A stretch of 9,826 nt of DNA from Bacteroidales bacterium (GTDB lineage: Bacteria; Bacteroidota; Bacteroidia; Bacteroidales; Muribaculaceae): NCBI GenBank assembly GCA_900752535.1, contig CAADVV010000457.1, positions 1 to 9,826 of the forward strand, read 5' to 3'. Shown here in pieces: positions 1 to 8,086 of this stretch. The translations under genes were made by a program, and so were the position numbers. The number at the start of each line of letters is the position of its first letter. The first letter of the stretch is position 1. The notes below the pieces were generated by a model that ran no database searches, was not told the origin of the DNA, and saw only the letters and a program-made list of their open reading frames with translations.

Positions 1-7
1 CACCTCT

Positions 8-2236
8 ATGCGGGCACTCGCCTTTGCGGCGGCTGCGCCTGTTGACGCGCAGGGATTTGAACCGGTTGCTCCCGGCAATCTCACGACCGACGTTAATGGT
101 GTTTTGGTTAACCTGTCCTGGGAATGGGGCAATGCCGGTAATTCTATCTGTTCAGGAAGCTTCGAGGAAGATGAATTCGCAGCTCCCTGGAGCGTAAAAA
201 ACACATACTCCTATGCACCCGAAGAGGGCGGCAACTGGATGATCTATGACTTCGCCGACTATCCCGACGAGGCATTAAACCATGACGGCACTCGCTCGGC
301 ACTTCTAATGATGTCTGCTGACGGCGACTATGATGACCTGACGACATTCCATCAGGACGAATGGCTGATTGCCCGTCCCGGCACAGGCGCCGTCTATATG
401 GATTTCTGGTATTTCCTCTATCCCGAGCTCCGCGAAGTGGGTGCCTATCCCGATTTCCCTGACCATTATTATGTCATGATCAGCCGCGACAACGGCAACA
501 GCTGGCACGAACTCTGGGACGGCCGGTGGGACATGGGTCCCGGGGAAGGCGTACAGCAGGCGTCGCTTTTCCTGGGTGAGCCTACCGACGAGAATACCCT
601 TGTGGCCTTCAACGCTGTCAGCGCTGAAGAGGAGTCGCTCTATTTCCTCTGGGCCGTGGACGATGTAAACTTCTATACTGCCGATCAAGCATCCAAAAGA
701 AGCCTGAATGTGACTCAGCCCAAGGCTCTGCGGGCCATAGCCAACAGCTCTGTCGCATCGCTCTACCGTCATTTCACACCCTCTGACAAATCGGCCAAAG
801 CACAGCGTCGCATCTCTGAAATGGATTGGCTGAACGGCGGAAACATCACATATCGTGTATATCTTGACGACGAGATGATTGCCGATTATCTCAAGGCTCG
901 CAAATTCACCGATTATTCTTCCAAAGACCCCGGAGAACATGTCTACACAGTCATGGCATGGTCAGAGGCCGAGGATATGGAATATGCCTCAGCTTCGGCC
1001 ACAGTTAATATCGAGGAGTATTCATTCGCTCCCGCACGCAATATAGAGGCTTCTTACGAGGAGCAGAACGGACGTTACTCTATCTCAGTCAGATGGGATG
1101 CTCCCGAAGGCGATCTTGTTCCGGACCATTATAATGTATTTGTGAACGGTAAGTCGATCGGCTGGGTCGGTGATGGTGACGAACTCGAGTTGGGTCAGTC
1201 AGGCCTTTATAAAGGCGCCTACACGTTCTCAGTAGTGGCTTGCTATACTTTCCCCGACGGAGAGTCAGAGCCTATCTATGCTTCTGTATTCCCCGGCACA
1301 GTTCCCATGCCGGTCGATCTGAAGGTTTCACGCTCGGGCAGTGACGCTCAGCTTACCTGGAAGGCTCCCGAGGATGCTGAGAAAGCTCCGTCATCCTATC
1401 GTCTGTATCGCGGCACCGAGCTTCTGGATAACATCACTTCGCTCTCATACACTGACCGCAACGTGCCCGAAGGAGAATATCTCTACAGCCTCCATGCCGT
1501 TTATGCTGACGGCGCCGAGTCTCTGCCTGCTACCGCAGAATTCATTGCCGGTGAGCCTGCTACTATGGGAATCCCTTACATCCAGGCTTTTGATTCGGCT
1601 CATTTACCCGCCGGATGGAGCGTTGAACTCGTCGACATCTATGAATCGGTCAAAGATATGTATGCATGGCGTTTCGACAACTGGTTTGAAACCGAATTCC
1701 CCGAATCGGCCGGCATGAGCGGCTATTTCCCATGCGTCAGCGGCGTGGCTGCCGGAATGAACCGTCTGGAGACCTATCTTGTTTCGCCGCTTATCTTGAT
1801 TCCGTCAGGAATCGACGTTGCCTTGTCATTCGACAAATACTATTTTGAGGAGGAGCCGGGTCCCACAGGAAGCGCTCAGTTCTTATTGCAGATTTCCTCT
1901 GACTTCGGTGACAATTGGGAAGAAGGCTCTGACCTTGTCACTGCCCCCAACGGCAAATGCGTTATTGACCTTACGGATTATGCCGGACAGACCATACAGT
2001 TGCGTTGGGCATTCATGAGCCGTAATTCAGGCATAGCCGCCATTGACAATGTGGTTGTTTATGACGAGGCCGGTATTGAAAGCATCGCAACAGACAGCGA
2101 CAATGTCGTGGAGGTCTACACGGTTGACGGTCTCACAGTGGCTCGCGCCATTACTGCGGAGGATGTGAAAGCCCTTCCCGCAGGTCTGTACATTATCAGA
2201 ACGGCAACGAAATCCTCGAAGATCATAGTTCGATAA
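8..2236 (+). CDS. T9SS-secreted adhesin-like protein with choice-of-anchor J and FN3 domains (start uncertain, possibly 5'-partial)
   Basis: Probably a secreted or cell-surface adhesin-like protein. About 742 residues are visible. A short signal-peptide-like stretch (about 1-15, ending VDAQ|G) is followed by a beta-strand segment, PGNLTTDVN...VNLSWEW (22-40), that looks like the first half of an FN3 domain. A jelly-roll adhesin domain (about 47-225) follows, with the family signatures DEWLIARPGTG, DHYYVMISRDNGNSW and WAVDDVNFY. The other half of the FN3 is at about 278-335. Two further FN3-like domains lie at about 341-428 and 433-512, and a second adhesin domain at about 520-686. The C-terminus (about 688-742, with LPAGLYIIR and ending KIIVR) is a type A T9SS sorting domain, which directs export through the type IX system and is normally cleaved. 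The domain order resembles the haemagglutinin regions of Porphyromonas gingipains and HagA, but no protease domain is present. The frame is open to the window's left edge and there is no room for a ribosome-binding site before the ATG at 8, so the true start may be upstream. The ligand is unknown. Confidence 0.85.
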   Translation: MRALAFAAAAPVDAQGFEPVAPGNLTTDVNGVLVNLSWEWGNAGNSICSGSFEEDEFAAPWSVKNTYSYAPEEGGNWMIYDFADYPDEALNHDGTRSALLMMSADGDYDDLTTFHQDEWLIARPGTGAVYMDFWYFLYPELREVGAYPDFPDHYYVMISRDNGNSWHELWDGRWDMGPGEGVQQASLFLGEPTDENTLVAFNAVSAEEESLYFLWAVDDVNFYTADQASKRSLNVTQPKALRAIANSSVASLYRHFTPSDKSAKAQRRISEMDWLNGGNITYRVYLDDEMIADYLKARKFTDYSSKDPGEHVYTVMAWSEAEDMEYASASATVNIEEYSFAPARNIEASYEEQNGRYSISVRWDAPEGDLVPDHYNVFVNGKSIGWVGDGDELELGQSGLYKGAYTFSVVACYTFPDGESEPIYASVFPGTVPMPVDLKVSRSGSDAQLTWKAPEDAEKAPSSYRLYRGTELLDNITSLSYTDRNVPEGEYLYSLHAVYADGAESLPATAEFIAGEPATMGIPYIQAFDSAHLPAGWSVELVDIYESVKDMYAWRFDNWFETEFPESAGMSGYFPCVSGVAAGMNRLETYLVSPLILIPSGIDVALSFDKYYFEEEPGPTGSAQFLLQISSDFGDNWEEGSDLVTAPNGKCVIDLTDYAGQTIQLRWAFMSRNSGIAAIDNVVVYDEAGIESIATDSDNVVEVYTVDGLTVARAITAEDVKALPAGLYIIRTATKSSKIIVR

Positions 2237-2289
2237 GATAAGAACTTCTCACATATTGTTCCGGGCCGCAGGTCCTGAATGTTGAAATT

Positions 2290-2328
2290 GGCTGTGTCGT
2301 TATATTTTGGTTACGACACAGCCTTTTT
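2290..2328 (+). terminator. Rho-independent terminator after the adhesin gene
   Basis: A perfect 11-bp inverted repeat, GGCTGTGTCGT (2290-2300) with ACGACACAGCC (2313-2323), has a 12-nt loop and is followed immediately by TTTTT. It lies 54 nt after the adhesin stop codon and separates that gene from the holB operon. Confidence 0.92.
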
Positions 2329-2343
2329 CACCTGTAAATTGCT

Positions 2344-2375
2344 TTTGTCGGGTTCGCGTGGAATGACTAACTTTG
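2344..2375 (+). promoter_or_regulatory. Bacteroidota-type promoter of the holB operon
   Basis: A TTTG -33 element (2344-2347), a 20-nt spacer and TAACTTTG (2368-2375) match the Bacteroidota sigma-ABfr consensus TTTG/TAnnTTTG. Transcription should start within a few bases of the holB ATG at 2382, so the message would be leaderless or nearly so. Confidence 0.8.
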
Positions 2376-2381
2376 TGGATT

Positions 2382-3518
2382 ATGAAATTCAGCGATATTC
2401 CATCACACGATAGCGTCAAGGCGCGTCTGCGCGCAATGGCCGACGACCGGCGTATTCCGCACGCGATTCTTCTCGAAGGTCCGGCCGGAATCGGCAAGTT
2501 CGCCATGGCGCGCGCTTTCGCCCAGTATGTCCACTGCCGCCACCGCACGCCAGACGGCGAGCCGTGCGGCGAGTGCGCCTCATGCCGTCAGCACGAATCG
2601 TTCAATCATATCGACACATTCTTTTCATATCCGGTTGTCAAGACGGAACGGTTCAAGAATCTGCCGCCTGTCTCGGCCGATTTCATCGAGGAGTGGCGCA
2701 AATTTCTTGTCGACAATCCGTTTATGGATTTCGACAGCTGGGCGGCCGTGTTTGACAAGAAGACTGCGCAGCCGGTCATCTATGTGACCGAGAGCGACGT
2801 CCTGATGCAGAAGGTAGCCACGACGGCCCACGCTTCCGACTATAAGATAATAATAATGTGGTTGCCCGAGCGCATGAACGAGGATTGCGCCAACAAGCTC
2901 CTGAAACTAATCGAGGAGCCTCACGACGACACTCTCTTCATCATGACTTCAGACTCGCCCGAAGACATCTTGCCCACCATACTCTCGCGCTGCCAGCGTG
3001 TCGAGATGAGGCGTCTGCCCGACGAGCACATCGCCCGCTATCTTGAGGGTAAGATGGCTGTCGACCTCACCGAGGCGCAGGCACTGGCCCACATAGCCGA
3101 CGGTAGCATTGTCCGTGCGCTCCAGCTCACGGCTGACAGCGGTGCGTCGCGGCGCTTTTTTGACCTCTTTGTGAGGCTCATGCGCGATGCCTATCAGCGC
3201 AAGGTCTCGTCGCTCCGTGTCTGGGCGTCTGACCTGAGCGCCCTTGGACGTGAGACCGAAATAAAGTTTTATGACTACTGTCAGCGGCTTATTCGCGAAA
3301 ATTTTATCTATAACTTCGCCAATCCCGACATCAATTATATGACGGGCTATGAGAGCGACTTCAGCCGCAACTTCGCGAAATTCATCACCGAGCGAAACGC
3401 CGAGCCGCTCATCAACGCGTTCAATGACGCACGCCGCGATGTGGCCGGAAACGGCAACGGCAAGATTGTCAACTTCGACCTGGCCATCCGCGTAATTCTT
3501 CTGCTCAAAAACGGTTAG
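2382..3518 (+). CDS. holB: DNA polymerase III delta' subunit-like clamp-loader ATPase
   Basis: Clamp-loader subunit of the replicative polymerase, which helps load the beta sliding clamp on primed DNA in the cytoplasm. The protein is 378 residues. The N-terminus (FSDIPSHDSVKARL...RRIPHAILLEGPAGIGK) has the delta'/DnaX pattern. The P-loop is GPAGIGK (33-39) followed by Phe rather than the usual Ser/Thr, which fits a subunit that need not hydrolyse ATP. A zinc module has Cys52, Cys62, Cys65 and Cys68 (CX9CX2CX2C). The hallmark NKLLKLIEEP (about 171-180) and SRC motif (about 202-204) follow. The segment of about 75-155 between the zinc module and the LLKLIEEP region is longer than I expect for proteobacterial delta'. 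The ATG at 2382 fits the family N-terminus; an in-frame TTG at 2373 lies inside the -7 promoter box and is discounted. It is first in an operon, 14 nt before the nuclease gene. DnaX gamma/tau is less likely because there is no long C-terminal domain and the P-loop is degenerate. Confidence 0.88.
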   Translation: MKFSDIPSHDSVKARLRAMADDRRIPHAILLEGPAGIGKFAMARAFAQYVHCRHRTPDGEPCGECASCRQHESFNHIDTFFSYPVVKTERFKNLPPVSADFIEEWRKFLVDNPFMDFDSWAAVFDKKTAQPVIYVTESDVLMQKVATTAHASDYKIIIMWLPERMNEDCANKLLKLIEEPHDDTLFIMTSDSPEDILPTILSRCQRVEMRRLPDEHIARYLEGKMAVDLTEAQALAHIADGSIVRALQLTADSGASRRFFDLFVRLMRDAYQRKVSSLRVWASDLSALGRETEIKFYDYCQRLIRENFIYNFANPDINYMTGYESDFSRNFAKFITERNAEPLINAFNDARRDVAGNGNGKIVNFDLAIRVILLLKNG

Positions 3519-3532
3519 GACTCCCTCCCGCC

Positions 3533-6500
3533 ATGCAAAAATTCCTTGAACTCGTAGCCCTTGCCTATCAGCGTCACGAGGGGGCGAAAATGGCCCGCTA
3601 CTGCTTCGTCTTTCCCAACAAGCGCTCCGGACAGTATTTCCTGCATCATCTTCGCGTCTGTGCCCGCCGGCCGCTGCCGACGCCCGAAGTTACCACCATG
3701 GGTGAGTTTGTCACGCAGTTTTCCGACCTGCTTCCGGCTTCGCCCGAAGACCAGATTTTCACGCTCTATAACGCCTATCGCAAGATAAACAAGGGCGCGA
3801 GCGACGATTTTGACCGCTTCCGCTTCTGGGGCGAGATGCTGATAAAGGACTTCGAGGACATCGACAACTATATGGCCGACGCCTCCAGGCTGCTCCGCAA
3901 CGTCACGACCTATCAGGAGATACAGTCTGACTATCTGACCGAGGCACAGAAGGAAATCATCAACAAATATTGGCCGGAGTCGTTTCGCGAGGCTGCGGCA
4001 GACGGTGAGGGCTCGTCATCATGGGCACGCCGTTTCTGGAAACATGTCAGTCCGGGCGACGAAAAGAAAGGCAAGGCCGGTCACCGCTTTCTCTCGCTCT
4101 GGCAGAGTCTCGGCGCTCTCTATCGTCAGTTTCGCCACGACCTCAGAGACGCCGGCATGGCCACCCAGGCCATGTTCAGCCGCGACGCCGCCGAGCTGCT
4201 TTCAGGCCCCGACGGTCAGTCGGCCCTGCGACGCGACCGCTATGTTTTTGTCGGATTCAACCAGCTGACAACCGCCGAGCTGTCGGTCATGGAGACCATC
4301 AGACGCCTCGGCAACGCTGACTTCTACTGGAAATTCCACAGCCTCTTGCCCGGAGCCGACAGCCGTGCCGCCACTTTTGTCGAACGCTATGCGGCTTCGT
4401 TCAAATCGCTCTATGACATCGAAAGGGGTGTGGAAATGACGATGCCCGAGTCAATCGACATTGTCAGCGTGGCCTCACGTGTGGGGCAGGCCGACATTGC
4501 CGCCGACTACATCAGCCGCTGGAGGGCGGCGGGTCAGGTGGGCGACAGCAACAGCGCAATCTACACCGCCATCGTGATCCCCGACGAGGGTCTGCTCATC
4601 CCGACAGTCAATGCTCTCGCCGCAGCCGGAATTATCCGCAGCGGAGAGCAGCCGGGCGATGACACCGGGACAGGGATGCCGTTCAACGCCACCATGGGTC
4701 TCCTTTATCGTCAGACGCCCGTGTCGGCGCTTATGCGCGAGATTGTCAGCCTCAATCTGCGTGCGGCCAAGAGCGGCGGTCAGCGCATATTCTTTCACGA
4801 GGACATCAAAAATCTGCTGACAAATCCCTATGTCAGGAGTCTCTGTGCCGACGATGCCGACAGGCTTCTGAGCGACATGAACAACCGGCGTGTCTTCAAA
4901 ATTGCGCAGAGCGAAATCTTCGGCAAGTATCCCACGCTCGAACCGTTTTTCAGCCTCGGCGCCGGGGTGAACACCTTTGAGAACACATATGACTATCTCA
5001 ACACCATAGTCACTTATCTGACCGAAAACTCTGCTTCTGAGGGCTTTGAACGCATTTTTATGGACGCCTATCGCGGTGCCCTCGAGCGACTGCGCGACGC
5101 CGTCAGACGCAATAGCATCGAGATGCGCGACGCCGCGGTCTTCAAGATGATTGAGCGCGTCATCGCCTCGCTCACATTCAACATCGAGGGTAAACCGCTG
5201 AGGGGCCTTCAGGTCATGGGCGTGCTGGAAACACGTGCTCTCGACTTCGACAATATCGTCATCCTGTCGATGAACGAAAACTCCTTTCCGCGCCGCTTTC
5301 AGGTAAGGTCGTTCATCCCCGAGAACATCCGCCGCGGCTACGGTCTGCCGACAATCAGGTTTGAGGAATCGCTCTATGCCTATTATTTCTACTCGATGAT
5401 ATCGCGTGCCCGCAATGTCGCTTTGGTCTACGACAGCCGCCAGGGGGGCATGCGCAGCGGCGAGATGTCGCGTTATATCTATCAGCTGCTCTATAACCCT
5501 GACGTCAAGCCGCGTCATCTCTCGTCGATGTCGGGGGGCGGCAATCCGCCTGAGGAACGTAAAATCTCGGTCAGGAAGACCGACGAAATCATGGCGAAGC
5601 TCGGTCGCTTCCTCTCTCCCGCTCCGGAGGGGGTGGAGCAGGCCCATCTGTCGCCGTCGGCCATCAACAAATATATCAACTGTCCGCTCGACTTCTATCT
5701 GAGCTATGTCGAGAACCTCAATGCCGACGAAAATGCCACGGAGTATATGGATGCCGGCACGTATGGCAGCGTGGTCCACAAGGTGGCCGAGAGGATGTAT
5801 GAGGTCGGCAGGACCTATGACCGACAGGCGCTGACCGCCATGATTGAAGATGCCAGGGTCAACCGAGACAAGGGCACCGGACATCTCTGCCGAATCATTC
5901 GTGAGACCATCAACGAGTACAGACATCCGCGCATTGACCGCTCTACTGAGCTCAAGGGCGACGACCGTGTATTGAGCTACGTCATAAACAAGAACCTGAC
6001 CGAGATGATGACTCGCGAGCTTGACTTCACTCCGTTCACTGTGGTCGGCACTGAGCGCAGGATTTTGTACGACTGGGAGATCGGCGGCAGGAAGGTCAGC
6101 TTTGTGGTTATCATTGACCGCATCGACCGTGTGGAGGGTCCTGACGGCCCGACGCTCAGGTTTGTCGACTATAAGACGGGGTCGGATATCACGCGCTTCA
6201 AGGTCGTCGACGATTTGTTCGTCAAAGGTTCCCATGACCGCGCCAAGGCCATACTCCAGCTCTTTATCTACTGCAACATCTATCGCCTCAGTGAGGGATA
6301 TGAGGGCCCGATTCAGCCGATACTCTACAAACTGCGGACTCTTTACACCGAGGGGCTGACACCGCTGCGCCACGGGTCGGAGGAGCTGACAGACTATCGC
6401 GGCCTGAATGACGAGGTTATGGAGGGCTTGGGAGACGTCATCAGCGAGATTTTCGACCCTGAGAAGCCGTTTGAACAGGCGCCGGACGCCAAGTCGTGCA

Positions 6501-6553
6501 AGTTCTGCGGGTTCAAGGCAATCTGTGGCCGAGAGGAGGCGAGAGATTACTGA
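3533..6553 (+). CDS. AddB/RecB-like PD-(D/E)XK nuclease with Fe-S cysteine cluster
   Basis: Probable nuclease subunit of an AddAB-type double-strand-break resection enzyme. The protein is 1006 residues. The N-terminus (YCFVFPNKRSGQYFL, about 23-37) matches the AddB helicase-like start, but I see no intact Walker A motif, so helicase activity would have to come from an AddA-type partner that is not in this window. The helicase-fold C-terminal signature is at about 553-600 (GLQVMGVLETRALDFD and LSMNENSFPRR). The RecB-family nuclease domain occupies about 705-1006, with His749 (GSVVHKVAE), Asp862 (IIDRID), Asp879 and Lys881 in VDYKTG, and the downstream LQLFIY motif. Cys717 together with Cys989, Cys992 and Cys998 (CX2CX5C) is the arrangement that holds a 4Fe-4S cluster in AddB-type nucleases. 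The start MQKFLELVALAY fits relatives. The stop codon overlaps the hemW start by one base (TGATG), which suggests coupled translation. Confidence 0.88.
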   Translation: MQKFLELVALAYQRHEGAKMARYCFVFPNKRSGQYFLHHLRVCARRPLPTPEVTTMGEFVTQFSDLLPASPEDQIFTLYNAYRKINKGASDDFDRFRFWGEMLIKDFEDIDNYMADASRLLRNVTTYQEIQSDYLTEAQKEIINKYWPESFREAAADGEGSSSWARRFWKHVSPGDEKKGKAGHRFLSLWQSLGALYRQFRHDLRDAGMATQAMFSRDAAELLSGPDGQSALRRDRYVFVGFNQLTTAELSVMETIRRLGNADFYWKFHSLLPGADSRAATFVERYAASFKSLYDIERGVEMTMPESIDIVSVASRVGQADIAADYISRWRAAGQVGDSNSAIYTAIVIPDEGLLIPTVNALAAAGIIRSGEQPGDDTGTGMPFNATMGLLYRQTPVSALMREIVSLNLRAAKSGGQRIFFHEDIKNLLTNPYVRSLCADDADRLLSDMNNRRVFKIAQSEIFGKYPTLEPFFSLGAGVNTFENTYDYLNTIVTYLTENSASEGFERIFMDAYRGALERLRDAVRRNSIEMRDAAVFKMIERVIASLTFNIEGKPLRGLQVMGVLETRALDFDNIVILSMNENSFPRRFQVRSFIPENIRRGYGLPTIRFEESLYAYYFYSMISRARNVALVYDSRQGGMRSGEMSRYIYQLLYNPDVKPRHLSSMSGGGNPPEERKISVRKTDEIMAKLGRFLSPAPEGVEQAHLSPSAINKYINCPLDFYLSYVENLNADENATEYMDAGTYGSVVHKVAERMYEVGRTYDRQALTAMIEDARVNRDKGTGHLCRIIRETINEYRHPRIDRSTELKGDDRVLSYVINKNLTEMMTRELDFTPFTVVGTERRILYDWEIGGRKVSFVVIIDRIDRVEGPDGPTLRFVDYKTGSDITRFKVVDDLFVKGSHDRAKAILQLFIYCNIYRLSEGYEGPIQPILYKLRTLYTEGLTPLRHGSEELTDYRGLNDEVMEGLGDVISEIFDPEKPFEQAPDAKSCKFCGFKAICGREEARDY

Positions 6554-7644
6554 TGGCCGGCGTCTACATCCACATACCGTTTTGCCGCAGCAAGTGCGCC
6601 TATTGCGACTTCTATTCCGGCCCGTCGCGGGGGCGCGAAGAGGCCTATGTCGATGCGCTTCTTGGCGAGTGGGATATGCGTCGCGGCGAGCTGACCGAAC
6701 CGGTCTCGACGGTCTATCTCGGCGGAGGAACCCCCTCGTCGCTTGACACGCGGTTGCTCGACCGTATACTCGCAGCCGTCGGTGCCGAAAGTGCCGCTGA
6801 GGTGACCATTGAGGTCAATCCCGAAGACGTTACCGACAGTTTTGTCTCCTGGCTCGGACAGTCGCCCGTCAACCGCGTCAGCATGGGTGTGCAGTCGCTC
6901 GACGCAGCCGAGCTCAAGGGGGTCGGTAGATGCCACACTCCCGAAAGAGCCATCGACGCCGCGCGTCAGCTTGCCCGTGTGACTGACAACCTGAGTCTCG
7001 ATCTCATCTTCGGACTGCCCGGTCAGGACCTCGCCTCATGGCGTCGGTCGCTCCACGGTGTGCTCGCCCTGTCACCCGCCCATCTCTCGGCATATCTGCT
7101 CTCCTATGAGCCCGGCACGCGTCTCTGGGCAATGCGCGAGGCCGGAAAGATTACAGAGTCTCCCGAGAGTCTTGCCGTCGAAATGTACGGTGCTCTCTGC
7201 GAGGCGACGGCCGCGGCCGGATATGAGCACTATGAAATCTCCAACTACGCCCGTCCGGGCTTCCGCTCGCGCCACAATTCCTCCTACTGGGACCTTACGC
7301 CATATCTCGGACTCGGTCCGGGGGCTCACAGCTATACCTTGGAGCGCCGCTCATATAATCCCTCGGACCTTTCCGGCTATCTCCGTGCGGGAGGACACGG
7401 TTTCGGCGTCTTTGAGGATGAAACCGACGCCGAGCGATTCAATGACCTGCTCGTCACCTCACTGCGCACGGCCCGCGGCCTTAGCCTCGCCGACTGCGGA
7501 CAGCGGCGCGCCGGGGTGGAGAAAACCGCACGCCGATATCTCGCTGACGGCTCCATGGAGCTGACCGCCGAAGGGCGGCTCCGCATCTCCGAATCGTCGT
7601 GGCTCGTATCAGACCGCATCCTCGTCGACTTCATCGACGCCTGA
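6553..7644 (+). CDS. hemW: Radical SAM heme chaperone HemW
   Basis: HemW binds heme and delivers it to target proteins such as respiratory enzymes. It is often mislabelled as oxygen-independent coproporphyrinogen oxidase (HemN). The protein is 363 residues, close to the usual length. The start VYIHIPFCRSKCAYCDF carries Cys11, Cys15 and Cys18 (CX3CX2C) for the radical-SAM 4Fe-4S cluster. It lacks the extra cysteine of HemN, which has CX2CXC at the end. Further family motifs are VYLGGGTPSSL (SAM-binding GGGTP), EVNPEDV, NRVSMGVQSLD, SLDLIFGLPGQ, HLSAYLLSYEPGTRL and HYEISNYARPG followed by SRHNSSYW and YLGLGPGAHSY. The ATG at 6553 is chosen because the protein then begins at the conserved YIHIPFC; an in-frame alternative at 6496 would add residues that are really the end of the upstream gene in another frame. 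It is last in the operon. No strong terminator follows directly. Confidence 0.93.
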   Translation: MAGVYIHIPFCRSKCAYCDFYSGPSRGREEAYVDALLGEWDMRRGELTEPVSTVYLGGGTPSSLDTRLLDRILAAVGAESAAEVTIEVNPEDVTDSFVSWLGQSPVNRVSMGVQSLDAAELKGVGRCHTPERAIDAARQLARVTDNLSLDLIFGLPGQDLASWRRSLHGVLALSPAHLSAYLLSYEPGTRLWAMREAGKITESPESLAVEMYGALCEATAAAGYEHYEISNYARPGFRSRHNSSYWDLTPYLGLGPGAHSYTLERRSYNPSDLSGYLRAGGHGFGVFEDETDAERFNDLLVTSLRTARGLSLADCGQRRAGVEKTARRYLADGSMELTAEGRLRISESSWLVSDRILVDFIDA

Positions 7645-7651
7645 GAGTCGG

Positions 7652-7707
7652 GTGTTTCTGGTGTTTCTGATGTGTCTGATGTGTCTGATGTGTTGAATGT
7701 CTTGAAA
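7652..7707. repeat. 9-bp tandem repeat, unit GTGTCTGAT
   Basis: Imperfect units run GTGTTTCTG, GTGTTTCTGAT, GTGTCTGAT, GTGTCTGAT, GTGTTGAAT, GTCTTGAAA, starting seven bases after the hemW stop. Because most units are three codons long, the minus strand reads them as a repeating peptide (SDTSDTSETPETP). Confidence 0.8.
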
Positions 7708-7822
7708 ACATTAGGGAATCTGACAGTCACAAACATAAGGACTCTGGCGTTGAGCTCCGGCTTGTTAACCCAAACTAAATAATACACAAATGAATCTTTC
7801 ATAAATCTTAATCTTGACGCTG

Positions 7823-7830
7823 CAAAGATA
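7823..7830 (-). promoter_or_regulatory. Possible minus-strand -7 promoter box (TATCTTTG)
   Basis: TATCTTTG on the minus strand matches TAnnTTTG. No TTTG lies at the expected -33 distance; the sequence there is CCCC. It points left toward an ATG at about 7803 and the end of hemW. Weak evidence; it could be a remnant of a lost gene's promoter. Confidence 0.3.
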
Positions 7831-7876
7831 GCCCCGAAACATTCCAGTCGGGGTGAAGTCGCGCGGGAATTCTTTT

Positions 7877-7902
7877 CAATGCGTAATGGCCAATGCGTAA
7901 TG
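7877..7902. repeat. 12-bp direct repeat CAATGCGTAATG x2
   Basis: Two identical copies (7877-7888 and 7891-7902) are separated by GC and followed by a partial copy, CGCAAT. It is a short intergenic repeat of unknown role. Confidence 0.85.
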
Positions 7903-8000
7903 CGCAATATTCTTGGTCGAAACTAAAAACAGATGCCGGCGCCCGAAATCGGCATGGCCGCCCCCTTATTATCATAATCTACGGGAGTAGATTTATTAAT

Positions 8001-8031
8001 ATCATTATCATTATCATATTCATTATCATTA
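8001..8031. repeat. ATCATT hexanucleotide tandem repeat
   Basis: About five units of ATCATT, one altered (ATATTC), in an AT-rich tract. Simple sequence prone to slippage. Any open frame through it yields only polyisoleucine. Confidence 0.75.
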
Positions 8032-8041
8032 TAGCATATGG

Positions 8042-8086
8042 TTGCATACATTTGTATGCACTTGCATGCATTTGCATATTTTGCAT
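8042..8086. repeat. Helically phased TTGCAT array with 18-bp palindrome
   Basis: TTGCAT or TTGTAT begins at 8042, 8052, 8062, 8072 and 8081, so the spacing is 10, 10, 10 and 9 bp, about one helical turn. The first two units form a perfect palindrome, TGCATACA-TT-TGTATGCA (8043-8060), and the third contains TGCATGCA. It lies about 50 bp upstream of the membrane-protein promoter, so it may bind a regulator or bend DNA. Confidence 0.7.

Noticed and set aside
305..940. 211-codon minus-strand open frame inside the adhesin gene
   Set aside because: It is antisense to recognisable adhesin-domain coding sequence and has no promoter or family signature.
4475..6373. 632-codon open frame on the minus strand opposite the AddB-like gene
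   Set aside because: It lies entirely antisense to a gene with clear nuclease motifs, shows no domain pattern, and is the expected shadow of GC-rich codon usage.
6496..6552. Upstream in-frame extension of hemW
   Set aside because: The extra residues overlap the conserved cysteine-rich C-terminus of the nuclease gene in another frame, and HemW proteins begin near YIHIPFC.
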